Shown here piece by piece: positions 25,723-34,581 of a stretch of DNA of 64,000 bases. The notes beneath the pieces are model-generated. The model did not search any database. It was not told the origin of the DNA and saw only the letters and a list, made by a program, of their open reading frames with translations. The stretch is from Bacillus salipaludis. Its GTDB lineage: Bacteria > Bacillota > Bacilli > Bacillales_B > DSM-18226. The number at the start of each line of letters is the position of its first letter. The stretch's first letter is position 1. The stretch spans positions 25,953 to 89,952 of the forward strand of contig NZ_SMYO01000016.1 in NCBI RefSeq assembly GCF_004358205.1. The letters are read 5' to 3'. The position numbers and the translations under genes were made by a program.

Positions 25723-27281
25723 TGTATCGTTTAGGAGTAGATGTTGGAGGAACTAATACAGATGCAGCTTTACTAGACGAGTATTTACAAGTCATTCATA
25801 CGGTTAAAGTACCAACTACAAAAGATGTAGAAAGTGGGATCTTTGAAGCCATCGCAAAAGTGGTAAAAGAAAGCAGAATAGAGCGTAGTGATATTGGATA
25901 TGCCATGCTCGGAACAACGCATTGTACGAATGCGGTTGTTGAGCGGAAGCGTCTAAATAAAGTAGGTGTCATACGGATTGGGAGGCCGGCAACGACTTCT
26001 ATCCCGCCATTCACCGACTGGCCAAAGGAACTGAGAGAAAAAGTCGAAGTTGCATCCACGATTATTTCAGGCGGGTACGAGTTTGACGGAAGGTTAATCA
26101 GCGAATTAAAAAAAGAAGAAGTCGTTCAATTTTGCAGAGAAATAAAGGAAACTGTGGAAAGCATTGCGATATCGGGTGTATTTTCCCCAGTCAATAAAGA
26201 ACAAGAACAAGTCGTTGCAAAATGGGCAAAAGAAGAGCTTGGTGATATTCCTGTTTCGCTTTCGCATGAAATTGGCAGCATTGGTTTATTAGAACGCGAA
26301 AATGCGACCATTTTAAATGCGGCATTAATGACAACTGGCAAAATGATTGTGATTGGATTCGCTAAGGCTCTAAAAGAACTCGATATTGAAGCAGAAATGT
26401 TCTTCAGTCAAAACGATGGAACGCTCATGAATGAGTCTTATGCTCTTCGTTATCCTATTTTAACGATGGGATGCGGCCCAACTAACTCGATTCGAGGATC
26501 GGCTCATTTATCAGGTTTGCGAGATGCGATGGTACTTGATGTTGGTGGAACGACAAGTGATATTGGTGTTTTATCAAACGGGTTTCCGAGGCAGTCGTCT
26601 TTATCCGTTAATATTGGTGGAGTAAACACAAATTTTCGGATGCCTGATATTTTAGCCATTGCTTTAGGCGGAGGTACACGTATTTGTAAAACAAACGGTA
26701 GTTTTACAATTGGACCGGATAGTGTTGGCTATGAAATAACGAAAAAAGCGATTCTTTTTGGCGGTGAAGAACTTACTACCTCAGATATTGTCACTCGTTT
26801 AGGACGTGCATTTGAAGGTCATCAGGAACAAGTCGATTTTCTGTCAATGGGCTTCTGTAAGCAAGTATTTGCCAAAATGACAGAGATGCTGGAAGAAGCG
26901 ATTGATCAGATGAAAACAAGCTCTAAAGATATCCCACTTATTTTATCAGGTGGTGGAAGTATTATTGTAACTGATTCATTAAAAGGAATATCGAATGTTA
27001 TTTGCCCTGATCATTATGATGCAGCGAATGCGATTGGCGCAGCTCTTGGCCATGTGAGTGGAGAAATAGAAAGAATTTATAGTTTGGACCGGATGAGACG
27101 AGAAGAAGCGATCGAAGACGCTAAAAGACTTGCTGCTAAAGAAGCAATGAGAGCAGGAGCAGATGAAAGCACCGTGTCCATTGTTTCGGTCGAAGATATT
27201 CCGCTCGCCTATCTGCCGGGGAACGCGTTATTTATTCGCGTCAAGGCGGTTGGGGATCTCGTTAGTTACCTCAAAGTGTGA
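25722..27281 (+). CDS. Hydantoinase/oxoprolinase family protein (HyuA-like)
   Basis: A 519-residue ASKHA-fold ATPase. The N-terminal domain begins YRLGVDVGGTNTDAALLDE, a phosphate-1 loop with the phosphate-1 D-V-G-G-T-N; the second domain carries VLDVGGTTSDIGVLSNGF (about 268-285), and an adenosine-type loop LILSGGGSIIV follows (about 405). Such proteins use ATP to open cyclic amides such as hydantoins or 5-oxoproline, usually with HyuB. No HyuB gene is present here; the DUF917 gene takes its place, an arrangement seen in other Bacillales. It is shorter than full HyuA (about 680 residues). The substrate remains unknown. Confidence 0.86.
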   Translation: MYRLGVDVGGTNTDAALLDEYLQVIHTVKVPTTKDVESGIFEAIAKVVKESRIERSDIGYAMLGTTHCTNAVVERKRLNKVGVIRIGRPATTSIPPFTDWPKELREKVEVASTIISGGYEFDGRLISELKKEEVVQFCREIKETVESIAISGVFSPVNKEQEQVVAKWAKEELGDIPVSLSHEIGSIGLLERENATILNAALMTTGKMIVIGFAKALKELDIEAEMFFSQNDGTLMNESYALRYPILTMGCGPTNSIRGSAHLSGLRDAMVLDVGGTTSDIGVLSNGFPRQSSLSVNIGGVNTNFRMPDILAIALGGGTRICKTNGSFTIGPDSVGYEITKKAILFGGEELTTSDIVTRLGRAFEGHQEQVDFLSMGFCKQVFAKMTEMLEEAIDQMKTSSKDIPLILSGGGSIIVTDSLKGISNVICPDHYDAANAIGAALGHVSGEIERIYSLDRMRREEAIEDAKRLAAKEAMRAGADESTVSIVSVEDIPLAYLPGNALFIRVKAVGDLVSYLKV

Positions 27282-27531
27282 TTTATGGGTAGTTAAAATA
27301 TTATAGTATAACTTGTTGACATTTTTCGCATACCAAACATGTGGATTACTGTACATTGATTAAAAGAATTAAAGAGTAAGCAGATGGGTTTTAAGAATCC
27401 ATAAAAAGTTGATTCATTTGAGTACAATATAATAATCTTACTTCTAGTCATCGTTCATACGATAGGTGCAGGAGCACATAATTATTTAAAAGTAACGATT
27501 GATGTTTTGTAGGGTAAGGAGGAAGAAAAAT
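27282..27531. other. Intergenic, no gene recognised
   Basis: AT-rich region between the hydantoinase-like gene and the sda-like gene. A weak -10-like TATAAT (27428-27433) and an AAGGAGG ribosome site at 27516 precede the small gene; no terminator could be fixed. Confidence 0.35.
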
Positions 27532-27666
27532 ATGATTGAAAGTATAAATAGTCAGTTATTAATTAATACTTACTTGAAAGCCAAAGCATTAAATCTGGAT
27601 ATCCATTTTATTATTTTGTTAGAAAGGGAAATAAGCAGAAGAGATTTGCATTTTAAAGTTGGGTAA
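27532..27666 (+). CDS. sda: Sda-like sporulation histidine kinase inhibitor
   Basis: A 44-codon gene with a strong AAGGAGG ribosome site. The peptide contains INSQLLINTYLKAKALNLD and FIILLEREISRRDL, which follow the helical-hairpin pattern of Sda (D/S-x-L-L-I-x-x-Y-x-x-A-x-x-L-x-L-x-x-x-F-I-x-L-L-E-x-E-I-x-R-R). Sda binds sensor kinases such as KinA and stops sporulation when DNA replication is disturbed. Bacillus genomes often carry extra copies. Its surroundings are non-core, and no DnaA boxes were identified nearby by eye. Similarity over the whole hairpin makes the call good despite the length. Confidence 0.78.
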   Translation: MIESINSQLLINTYLKAKALNLDIHFIILLEREISRRDLHFKVG

Positions 27667-27787
27667 AAATGATATAAGAAAATATGTGACTTTATTTATT
27701 TCAATTCATAAATGATTTTGTTGCAAAAAATTATGAGTATCTTATAAAGTCCTATTAAGGTTTCATTAATGGGACTTTACAGGATTA

Positions 27788-27892
27788 ATGATTGAAAAAC
27801 TGGCCCAGGCTATTCTCTTTTCTTCAGATGATAAGATTGAAGGGACAACTGCATTTTTAGAAAAAAGAAAGCCGCAATATCAAGGAAAATAA
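27788..27892 (+). pseudogene. C-terminal remnant of an enoyl-CoA hydratase-like gene
   Basis: Thirty-four codons read KLAQAILFSSDDKIEGTTAF then LEKRKPQYQGK, matching the last helix and tail of crotonase-family hydratases (E-G-x-x-A-F-L-E-K-R-x-P-x-F-x-G). Nothing of the catalytic fold is present upstream. Confidence 0.6.
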
Positions 27893-28200
27893 GAGATTTT
27901 AACTATGAATTAATAAATAGTAACGTATGCTAAGAAAGTAGGACGGTCTTTGCAGTGCCATTGGATTTATCGGACAAACTATAGCTCAACAATATACGAC
28001 TCCAATGCAAGCGCGCGAGGGGGAATACAGGTAATTTACATAGTGGCGGGGCGTGTATGTTTTCGAGTCTTTGAAATGACTTTAATTTTTTTTTAGCCAA
28101 TTTGCCTTAGGTGAATCGGCTTTTTAGGTTGTAAATCTAGTCTTTAACACTTTAATAAAATAAAAAACATATTGAAAACTACATTTCAATAATGGTATTA
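27893..28200. other. Intergenic debris with a terminator-like hairpin
   Basis: No intact gene. AGCCAATT at 28096 pairs with AATCGGCT near 28118 and is followed by TTTTTA, a likely terminator whose upstream gene has been lost. Confidence 0.4.
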
Positions 28201-28204
28201 ACCC

Positions 28205-28454
28205 TTCCTGAATGACTTGATCAATCTTATCTTTGTCCTGATACGCTAATATTGCTTTTCCCCCTGCAATGCAGTAGCAAGAAACTTGTTTACCAACCTT
28301 TGTAAATACTCGAAAGGGGCGATTGGGCTATTTTGTGAAGATAAACAAGCTTGGTTCCTTCTAGAATTCCGATATGTGCAGTTTCGCCAGTTTTTTGTAC
28401 TAACTTTTGGAGAACAGGGAGGGCTTCTGATGTCCTGGAAACGACCACAATCAT
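28205..28454 (-). pseudogene. IclR family regulator remnant
   Basis: On the minus strand the frame reads SRTSEALPVLQKLVQKTGET then AHIGILEGTKLVYLHKIAQS, the start of an IclR effector domain. After frame changes it continues as SCYCIAGGKA-like and ILAYQDKDKIDQVIQEGL. The DNA-binding domain is missing and at least two frameshifts are present. Confidence 0.65.
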
Positions 28455-28542
28455 TTTTTAGATCGTTTAACAAAGCTTGTCGCAAAGTATTTTTTCAAAT
28501 ATGATATAAATACATTAATTGAAGATGAAAGAATGATGCAGG

Positions 28543-29523
28543 ATGAAAACAATTTCAGATATTGCAAAAATGGCCGGTGTGGCGAAAAGCACGGTTTCCC
28601 GTTATCTGAATGGCGGATCTGTTAGTGATACGACAAAGAAGAAGCTTGAAAATGTGATTAAGGAGACAGGATATATTCCCAATACGTTCGCTCAAAGCTT
28701 AAAGGCAAAGAAACCAAATATTATTGGCACCATTATCCCGCGGCTTGATTCCTACGCCACTACGCAAACGCTGATTGGGATTGATGAGGAACTAAGAAAA
28801 TTAAATCACCAAATGCTTATCTCAAATAGCAGCCAAGACTTGGAACGGGAAATCGAAAATATTTACGAAATGGCAAGGCAAAAAGTAGCAGGAATCATCT
28901 TGCTGGCAACGCAAATAACAAATGCCCATTTGGAGGCATTTGAAAAGGTGGACATTCCTGTATTGCTGGTTGGCCAAGAGCACAAAGGTGTTTATAGTAT
29001 TATCCATAATGATTATGATGCTGCCTATGATATGGGGAAATATGTTCTTGAAAAAGGACACCGGAGAATTGCTTTTCTAGGAGTAACCGAAAAGGATATT
29101 GCGGTTGGAGTAAAAAGGAAGGCAGGATTTAAACGGGCCATACAGGAAGTGGATGGGGTCAATGTCAGATTTTATGAAACAACATTTAAAATTGATGATG
29201 CTATAGCAATATCATCAACCATTATTGATGAATTTAAGCCTTCAGTATTGGTCTGTGCAACCGATAATATTGCACTAGGTGCGATGAAGGCAGCTTATTT
29301 AAAAGGGGTTCGTATTCCAGAAGAGTTATCTATTACAGGATTTGGTGGATATGAAATAACCGAAATCATTCATCCAGCTTTAACAACGGCTAAGTTTTAT
29401 TATCAAGATGCAGGGAGGATGGCTGCTCAAAGTATGATTCAATTAATAAATTATGAAGAAATAGAGCCATTAATTTTCTCAAAATATAAAATAATTGAGC
29501 AAGAAAGCGTTGACAATCTTTAA
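28543..29523 (+). CDS. scrR: LacI family repressor of the sucrose operon
   Basis: A 326-residue LacI/GalR repressor. The HTH and hinge helix fill residues 1-60 (ISDIAKMAGVAKSTVSRYLN, then TGYIPNTFAQSLKAKK), followed by a periplasmic-binding-protein-like effector domain. The gene is directly upstream of scrA, scrB and scrK in the same direction. Four GGAACCGGTTCC-type sites lie just after its stop codon, the first at the transcription start of a consensus promoter that overlaps the gene end. ScrR-type repressors respond to fructose or sucrose 6-phosphate derivatives. An ATG at 28543 follows a GCAGG site, which is weak, in keeping with low repressor levels. Confidence 0.9.
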   Translation: MKTISDIAKMAGVAKSTVSRYLNGGSVSDTTKKKLENVIKETGYIPNTFAQSLKAKKPNIIGTIIPRLDSYATTQTLIGIDEELRKLNHQMLISNSSQDLEREIENIYEMARQKVAGIILLATQITNAHLEAFEKVDIPVLLVGQEHKGVYSIIHNDYDAAYDMGKYVLEKGHRRIAFLGVTEKDIAVGVKRKAGFKRAIQEVDGVNVRFYETTFKIDDAIAISSTIIDEFKPSVLVCATDNIALGAMKAAYLKGVRIPEELSITGFGGYEITEIIHPALTTAKFYYQDAGRMAAQSMIQLINYEEIEPLIFSKYKIIEQESVDNL

Positions 29524-29539
29524 TGCCATGAAATATAAT
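29510..29539 (+). promoter_or_regulatory. Consensus sigma-A promoter of scrABK
   Basis: TTGACA at 29510-29515 and TATAAT at 29534-29539 both match the consensus exactly, with an 18-base spacer. The -35 lies inside the last codons of scrR. Transcription would start near 29546, within the first operator. Confidence 0.8.
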
Positions 29540-29544
29540 TTCCT

Positions 29545-29682
29545 AGAACCGGTTTCAAAATACGGTTCTTATTTGAAGGTGAAAATGGAACCGGTTCCGC
29601 TCGTATTTATATTTTTTTATTAAAGTTTGGAACCGGTTCCGTCCGTGTGAATATTTTTTTGTGGTTGTTTGGAACCGGTTCC
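29545..29682. promoter_or_regulatory. Four ScrR operators with 42-bp spacing
   Basis: AGAACCGGTTTC at 29545-29556, then three perfect GGAACCGGTTCC palindromes at 29587-29598, 29629-29640 and 29671-29682. The centres are exactly 42 bp apart each time, about four helical turns. All are in the leader of scrA, downstream of the -10. Confidence 0.9.
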
Positions 29683-29761
29683 GTATTTTGGGTTTTTATC
29701 ATGCATTTAAAAGAATTAAATGGGGTTGCAAACTAAAAACTAGAATCAAAGGAGAATGATC

Positions 29762-31210
29762 ATGAATTACAATGATGTTGCTCAAGAAATCCTGAATGCC
29801 CTTGGCGGAAAAGAAAATGTTTCTGCAGCTGCACACTGTGCAACAAGGCTGCGGCTCGTCTTGCATGACGAAGAAAAAGTGGACAAAGCTAGGTTGGACA
29901 ACTTGGATATTGTAAAAGGAACCTTTTCAACATCTGGACAATATCAAATTATTTTGGGTTCCGGAATTGTAAACGAAGTATATAAGCCATTCATAAAAAT
30001 GGTCGGAATTTCGGAGATGTCCACAAATGAAGTGAAAAGTGCCAGTACCAAGAAAATGAATCCGCTTCAAAAACTGGTTAAATTACTTTCAGACATCTTT
30101 GTACCCATTATCCCAGCCATTGTTGCTGGCGGTCTGTTGATGGGGATTAATAACGTTTTAACAGCAAAAGATTTATTTGTTCATGGGAAATCACTTATTG
30201 ATGCCAACCCTGGGATTGCGGATTTGGCCGCCATGATTAATACATTTGCAAATGCCGCATTTGTGTTCTTGCCGGTATTAATCGGTTTTTCTGCCACTAA
30301 ACGGTTTGGCGGCAATGCCTTTTTAGGGGCCGCTTTAGGGATGATCATGGTTCACCCAGATTTATTGAATGCTTACAATTATGGGGCTGCGCAAATTGCG
30401 CATAAAGTTCCTGCTTGGCACATCCTTGGATTTACGATAGAAAAAGTGGGGTATCAAGGAACGGTTTTACCAGTTCTTGCATCTTCATTTATTTTAGCAA
30501 AAATTGAAACCTATTTACGGAAAGTGATCCCGTCCGCATTAGATAATCTTTTAACACCATTACTGTCCATTCTTGTTACAGCCGTATTAACTTTCACATT
30601 TGTCGGTCCCATTACACGGACTGCTGGTGACCTTTTTACAAGCGGACTGGCTTGGTTTTACAATACAACAGGCTTTGTTGGTGGAGGTATTTTTGGTTTA
30701 TTCTATGCTCCTATTGTTATAACGGGTATGCACCAAAGCTTTATCGCTGTTGAAACACAATTGCTTTCCAATATTGCAAAAACAGGCGGAACCTTCATTT
30801 TTCCTATTGCCGCAATGTCAAATATCGCACAAGGGGCAGCAACCTTGGCTGTACTGCTGGTAATCAAGGATAAAAAGATGAAAAGCCTAGCCTCTGCATC
30901 CGGAATTTCTGCCCTATTAGGGATAACGGAACCAGCCATGTTTGGTGTGAACTTAAAACTGAAATATCCATTCATTGGGGCCATTGTTGGTTCAGGAATC
31001 GCTTCCGCTTTTATTACATTTTTTAAAGTAAAAGCAATTGCATTGGGGGCTGCCGGTCTGCCAGGTATTATTTCCATTAAACCAAATGCGATTGTTATTT
31101 ATGTAATTGGTATGGTGATTTCATTTGTGGTTGCATTTTCCTTAACACTTATGTTGGCAAAAAGAAACGCCAAGAAGCACCCGGTTGAATTTAAGGAGAA
31201 AGCAGCTTAA
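29762..31210 (+). CDS. scrA: PTS sucrose-specific EIIBC component
   Basis: A 482-residue fusion of EIIB and EIIC that imports sucrose and phosphorylates it to sucrose 6-phosphate. Residues 1-85 are the EIIB domain with the phosphorylated Cys26 in AAHCATRLRL. From about 105 onward there is a ten-helix EIIC domain, including the conserved substrate loop GITEPAMFGVNLKLKYPF (about 379-396). No EIIA domain is fused, so a separate glucose-type EIIA must serve it, as in Bacillus SacP. The frame opens at an ATG at 29756, but AAAGGAG is too close to that one; the ATG at 29762 has proper spacing. First gene of the scrABK operon. Confidence 0.92.
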   Translation: MNYNDVAQEILNALGGKENVSAAAHCATRLRLVLHDEEKVDKARLDNLDIVKGTFSTSGQYQIILGSGIVNEVYKPFIKMVGISEMSTNEVKSASTKKMNPLQKLVKLLSDIFVPIIPAIVAGGLLMGINNVLTAKDLFVHGKSLIDANPGIADLAAMINTFANAAFVFLPVLIGFSATKRFGGNAFLGAALGMIMVHPDLLNAYNYGAAQIAHKVPAWHILGFTIEKVGYQGTVLPVLASSFILAKIETYLRKVIPSALDNLLTPLLSILVTAVLTFTFVGPITRTAGDLFTSGLAWFYNTTGFVGGGIFGLFYAPIVITGMHQSFIAVETQLLSNIAKTGGTFIFPIAAMSNIAQGAATLAVLLVIKDKKMKSLASASGISALLGITEPAMFGVNLKLKYPFIGAIVGSGIASAFITFFKVKAIALGAAGLPGIISIKPNAIVIYVIGMVISFVVAFSLTLMLAKRNAKKHPVEFKEKAA

Positions 31211-31275
31211 TAAATGAAGAAGTAAAAGGGGGAATCCAACGATTCTCCTTTCATTGTTAAAGGGAGATTGACATT

Positions 31276-32748
31276 ATGTTATGGACAAAAGAACAACGTT
31301 ATCGGCGTATTGAAGATGCCAGTCAGGAGGAAATCCGAAATTTAAAAAAAGTGGTAAAAAGTTGCCGCTGGCGCCAAAGCTATCACATTCAACCAGAAAC
31401 GGGTTTATTGAATGATCCCAATGGATTTTCCTATTTTAATGGCGAATACCACCTATTTTATCAATGGTTTCCGCTTGGCCCCGTACATGGGTTGAAATAT
31501 TGGTATCACACGAAATCAAAAGATCTTGTACATTGGGAAAACGCAGGGATTGCTATTGAGCCCACAAACCAATATGACAGCCACGGGGTATATTCAGGAA
31601 GTGCAATCGAGCATGAGGGCAGACTGTATTTACTCTATACAGGAAATACTCGTGATGAGAATTGGGTAAGACACCCCTATCAATGCCTGGCCGTCATGAA
31701 TGAAAGGGATGAAATTAAAAAGCTGGAAACGCCTGTGATTGCTTCGGTTCCAAATGGATATACAGACCACTTCCGTGATCCAAAGATATGGAAAGAAGGT
31801 AGCTTGTTTCATGCCATTATTGGGGCACAACGCGAAAATGAAACAGGCTGCGTTGTATTGTACAGTTCCACAGATTTAGTAAACTGGAATTTTAAAGGTG
31901 AGATTAATACAAATTTGAAAGAATTCGGCTATATGTGGGAATGTCCGGACTATTTAGAACTTGATAATCAGGGTATTCTCATTTTTTGTCCCCAAGGTAT
32001 TAAGCCGGAAGGGGATCATTTTTACAATATCTATCAATCGGGATATATAATGGGTGATAAGATGGATAAAAACAAAATGACAATGGTACATGACGCCTTT
32101 CAAGAATTAGACAGAGGTTTTGACTTTTATGCACCGCAAACAATGACGGGCCCGGACGGACGTCGAATTTTAGTTGGATGGATGGGACTTCCAGATATTG
32201 AATATCCAACGGACAAAAACGGGTGGGCACACTGCTTAACAGTGCCAAGGGAATTATCGATTTGGAATGGCAAGTTGATTCAACAGCCTGTCAAAGAGCT
32301 TGAATCCCTACGTAGGAAACGGCAAGATATTAAAGAGGTCCTGGATCATGAAACGAAAGTTTTCGATGAATTTTCAGGAACCGCTTTTGAGATGATTTGT
32401 AAGTTCGTGAACTTTGATTCATCTGAATTCGGAGTTGAATTTAGGGCAGGGGAAAAGGAAAAGACCGTTATCAAATATGATGCGATGGAAAAGAAAGTAG
32501 TTCTCGACCGAACTTTTTCTGGAGAACCCGTAGCGGAAGAGTATGGAACCGTAAGAAAGTGCTATTTGGATGCCCAATCGATAGAATTTCACATGTATGT
32601 GGATACATCTTCCGTTGAGATTTTTGTCAATAATGGTGAAGAAGTATTTACGAGCAGGATTTTTCCGGAAATACAGAGCCAAGAGATTCGCTTTTTTTCG
32701 AACGGAAAGACATTATTTCAGGCGACAAAATGGGATTATAAGGGTTAG
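31276..32748 (+). CDS. scrB: Sucrose-6-phosphate hydrolase (GH32)
   Basis: A 490-residue cytosolic GH32 enzyme that splits sucrose 6-phosphate into glucose 6-phosphate and fructose. The nucleophile Asp47 is in LLNDPNGFSYF, the transition-state Asp in HFRDPKIW (about 168) and the acid/base Glu in MWECPDYLEL (about 219). Residues about 35-320 form the five-bladed propeller, and 340-490 the C-terminal beta-sandwich. No signal peptide is present, as expected for the phosphorylated intracellular substrate. Second gene of the operon, 65 bases after scrA, with an AGGGAG ribosome site. Confidence 0.94.
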   Translation: MLWTKEQRYRRIEDASQEEIRNLKKVVKSCRWRQSYHIQPETGLLNDPNGFSYFNGEYHLFYQWFPLGPVHGLKYWYHTKSKDLVHWENAGIAIEPTNQYDSHGVYSGSAIEHEGRLYLLYTGNTRDENWVRHPYQCLAVMNERDEIKKLETPVIASVPNGYTDHFRDPKIWKEGSLFHAIIGAQRENETGCVVLYSSTDLVNWNFKGEINTNLKEFGYMWECPDYLELDNQGILIFCPQGIKPEGDHFYNIYQSGYIMGDKMDKNKMTMVHDAFQELDRGFDFYAPQTMTGPDGRRILVGWMGLPDIEYPTDKNGWAHCLTVPRELSIWNGKLIQQPVKELESLRRKRQDIKEVLDHETKVFDEFSGTAFEMICKFVNFDSSEFGVEFRAGEKEKTVIKYDAMEKKVVLDRTFSGEPVAEEYGTVRKCYLDAQSIEFHMYVDTSSVEIFVNNGEEVFTSRIFPEIQSQEIRFFSNGKTLFQATKWDYKG

Positions 32749-32762
32749 GATAGGTGGAAGTC

Positions 32763-33731
32763 ATGAAAAGCTTATATTCAATTGGTGAGGTTTTAATTGA
32801 TTTCATTCCTCTTCAAAAAGGAAGAATGCTTAAAGATGTAGTAGAGTTTGAACGGGCACCAGGAGGGGCTCCAGCCAATGTAGCTGCAACGGTTGCCCGC
32901 CTTGGAGGAAAATCCTCGATGATCTCAAAATTAGGCACGGATTCCTTTGGAGATTTTCTGGTTGAGACGCTGCATCAAGCTGGGGTAAAGACAGATAAAA
33001 TTTTAAAAACGGATAAAGCCAATACTGCACTGGCATTTGTTTCACTACGAAAGGATGGGGAAAGAGATTTTTCTTTTTACCGTAGCCCTTCAGCGGATTT
33101 ATTAATGAAAGAAGAGGAAATTAACGGAGATTGGTTTACGAGTGGAGACATCCTTCATTTTTGTTCAGTTGATTTGGTTGAAAGTCCTATGAAGTATGCA
33201 CATATAAAAGCAATTAAAGAAGCGAAACAAAACGGTGCACTTATTAGCTTCGATCCAAATGTTCGGCTTCCGCTCTGGGAGAAGCCGGAAGATTGCAGAG
33301 AAACAATATTGAGTTTTATTCCGAAAGCACATCTTATAAAAATTTCTGATGAAGAATTATCATTTATTACGAATATTGAAAATGAAGAAGAGGCGATTCG
33401 TTCTTTATTCATCGGTGATGTTACAGTTGTTATTTACACAAAAGGTGCGAAGGGTGCGGAACTTTATCTTAAAAATGATAAATTCACATCGACCGGATAT
33501 AAGGTTGATGTTCAGGATACAACAGGTGCAGGCGATGCGTTTATTGGCGGCTTCTTGTACCAGTTGCTTTTAAATGAAGTGACTCCTGTTAATTTGAAGG
33601 ATACTTGTAAAGTTAAATATCACGAATTTCTTCAATTTGCCAATGCAGTTGGAGCTCTTACCACGACAGGAAAAGGAGCGATTAGTTCTATTCCTGATAA
33701 AGAACAAGTATTAAAGCTAACTCAGGGATAA
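32763..33731 (+). CDS. scrK: Fructokinase (PfkB family)
   Basis: A 322-residue sugar kinase that phosphorylates the fructose released by ScrB. PfkB signature 1 is at about 30-50 (ERAPGGAPANVAATVARLGG), and signature 2 at about 250-265 (VQDTTGAGDAFIGGFLYQ) with the catalytic Asp of G-A-G-D. It lies 14 bases after scrB. The frame can begin at a GTG at 32754, but the ATG at 32763 has AGGTGG at the right distance and matches the family N-terminus (MKSLYSIGEVLID). Confidence 0.93.
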   Translation: MKSLYSIGEVLIDFIPLQKGRMLKDVVEFERAPGGAPANVAATVARLGGKSSMISKLGTDSFGDFLVETLHQAGVKTDKILKTDKANTALAFVSLRKDGERDFSFYRSPSADLLMKEEEINGDWFTSGDILHFCSVDLVESPMKYAHIKAIKEAKQNGALISFDPNVRLPLWEKPEDCRETILSFIPKAHLIKISDEELSFITNIENEEEAIRSLFIGDVTVVIYTKGAKGAELYLKNDKFTSTGYKVDVQDTTGAGDAFIGGFLYQLLLNEVTPVNLKDTCKVKYHEFLQFANAVGALTTTGKGAISSIPDKEQVLKLTQG

Positions 33732-33928
33732 TCCCTAATTTTTGGATTCGATTAAAACTATTTTACGATAACTTTGTAATGAAAATTGTAATTTTGCTGT
33801 GATGCCTACTCCAAATCGAAAAGAATTTTATAAACAGTATAAGAACTATGTAATAGAAGAAAATGAAAAATTCATTTAGCTTGATCAACAAATGAAACTT
33901 AAAGTGAAATATAGGAATAAAACCAAAA

Positions 33929-33950
33929 AGGGACTCCTAAGAATCCCTAG
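33929..33950 (+). terminator. Terminator-like hairpin after the sucrose operon
   Basis: AGGGACTC pairs with GAATCCCT around CTAA, followed by AGTTTTG. It is about 200 bases beyond scrK, with a short T tract, so efficiency is uncertain. Confidence 0.5.
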
Positions 33951-34145
33951 TTTTGTGGAATGGGTTAGTTAGAGTGGCTGAGATGTCACTCTTTTTTTCT
34001 GCAGTAAGTTTGCAGTATGCATTCAGTTCTTTAAATGTTATTGTGTAATTGTATTATTGTGTTAGATTAATTGTTATTTACTAAAAAAAATTTTTGGAAA
34101 AAATGCTAAAAAACTCTCCCCCCATCATTTTTTCGGTTTAATGGA

Positions 34146-34170
34146 GATTGTGAAGCATTGTACTTAAACT
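34146..34170 (+). repeat. Short dispersed motif, copy at 34 kb
   Basis: ATTGTGAAGCATTGTACTTA and the following AACT recur, with changes, near 58370, 62623 and 63723. See the finding on this motif. Confidence 0.55.
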
Positions 34171-34298
34171 ATCCTGAAAAATAGTAATGGTGAAAGGGCA
34201 TTTTGGCAATACGAAACTAAACCCTATAAGATCAATTTTTTTAAAAAGATCTGGGTCTCGAGTTTTAGCTATATTTTTTTGACCATAATTACGCTATT

Positions 34299-34405
34299 GC
34301 TTCAACAGTTACTTTACAACCAAGAGTCTCTAATCGTTTGATAGATTGCTTAATTACGATTTCTTTCTTTCGGCGGTCGAAGTAATACAAAGACATGTTG
34401 CTTTT
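34299..34405 (-). pseudogene. Transposase C-terminal fragment
   Basis: The minus strand reads YYFDRRKKEIVIKQSIKRLE then TLGCKVTVEAIA and a stop. The basic helix followed by L-G-x-x-V-T is the usual tail of several Bacillus transposases; I cannot tell which IS family. No catalytic part is nearby. Confidence 0.4.
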
Positions 34406-34496
34406 TAGGGCTACTAATGGCGCAGTATAACAGAATGATCAGAACGGAAAAACGTTTTCTGTTACTCCGTACGTACCGCTTAGGCATTAAATGGCA

Positions 34497-34570
34497 CGAT
34501 AACGACGGTCTGTACGGCTAACGCCTACATTACGTAGGTTCCTGTTCCATTTACGGCAGACCGCCGTACC
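34497..34570. repeat. GC-rich palindromic segment before repeat copy 2
   Basis: ACGGTCTG near 34504 pairs with CAGACCGCCGT near 34557, and CCTACATTACGTAGG in between forms its own hairpin. The whole is a cruciform-like structure of about 70 bases in otherwise AT-rich DNA, directly before the dispersed repeat. Confidence 0.4.
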
Positions 34571-34581
34571 AAACAAGACAT

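Larger units (their letters stand above)
33732..34581. other. Intergenic region with fragments and hairpins
   Basis: Holds a 25-codon frame at 33802-33879 (MPTPNRKEFYKQYKNYV) without a family, a terminator-like hairpin at 33929-33950, a copy of the short ATTGTGAAGCATTGTACTT motif at 34146, a transposase tail on the minus strand, and a GC-rich palindromic segment at 34497-34570. No intact gene is seen. Confidence 0.5.
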
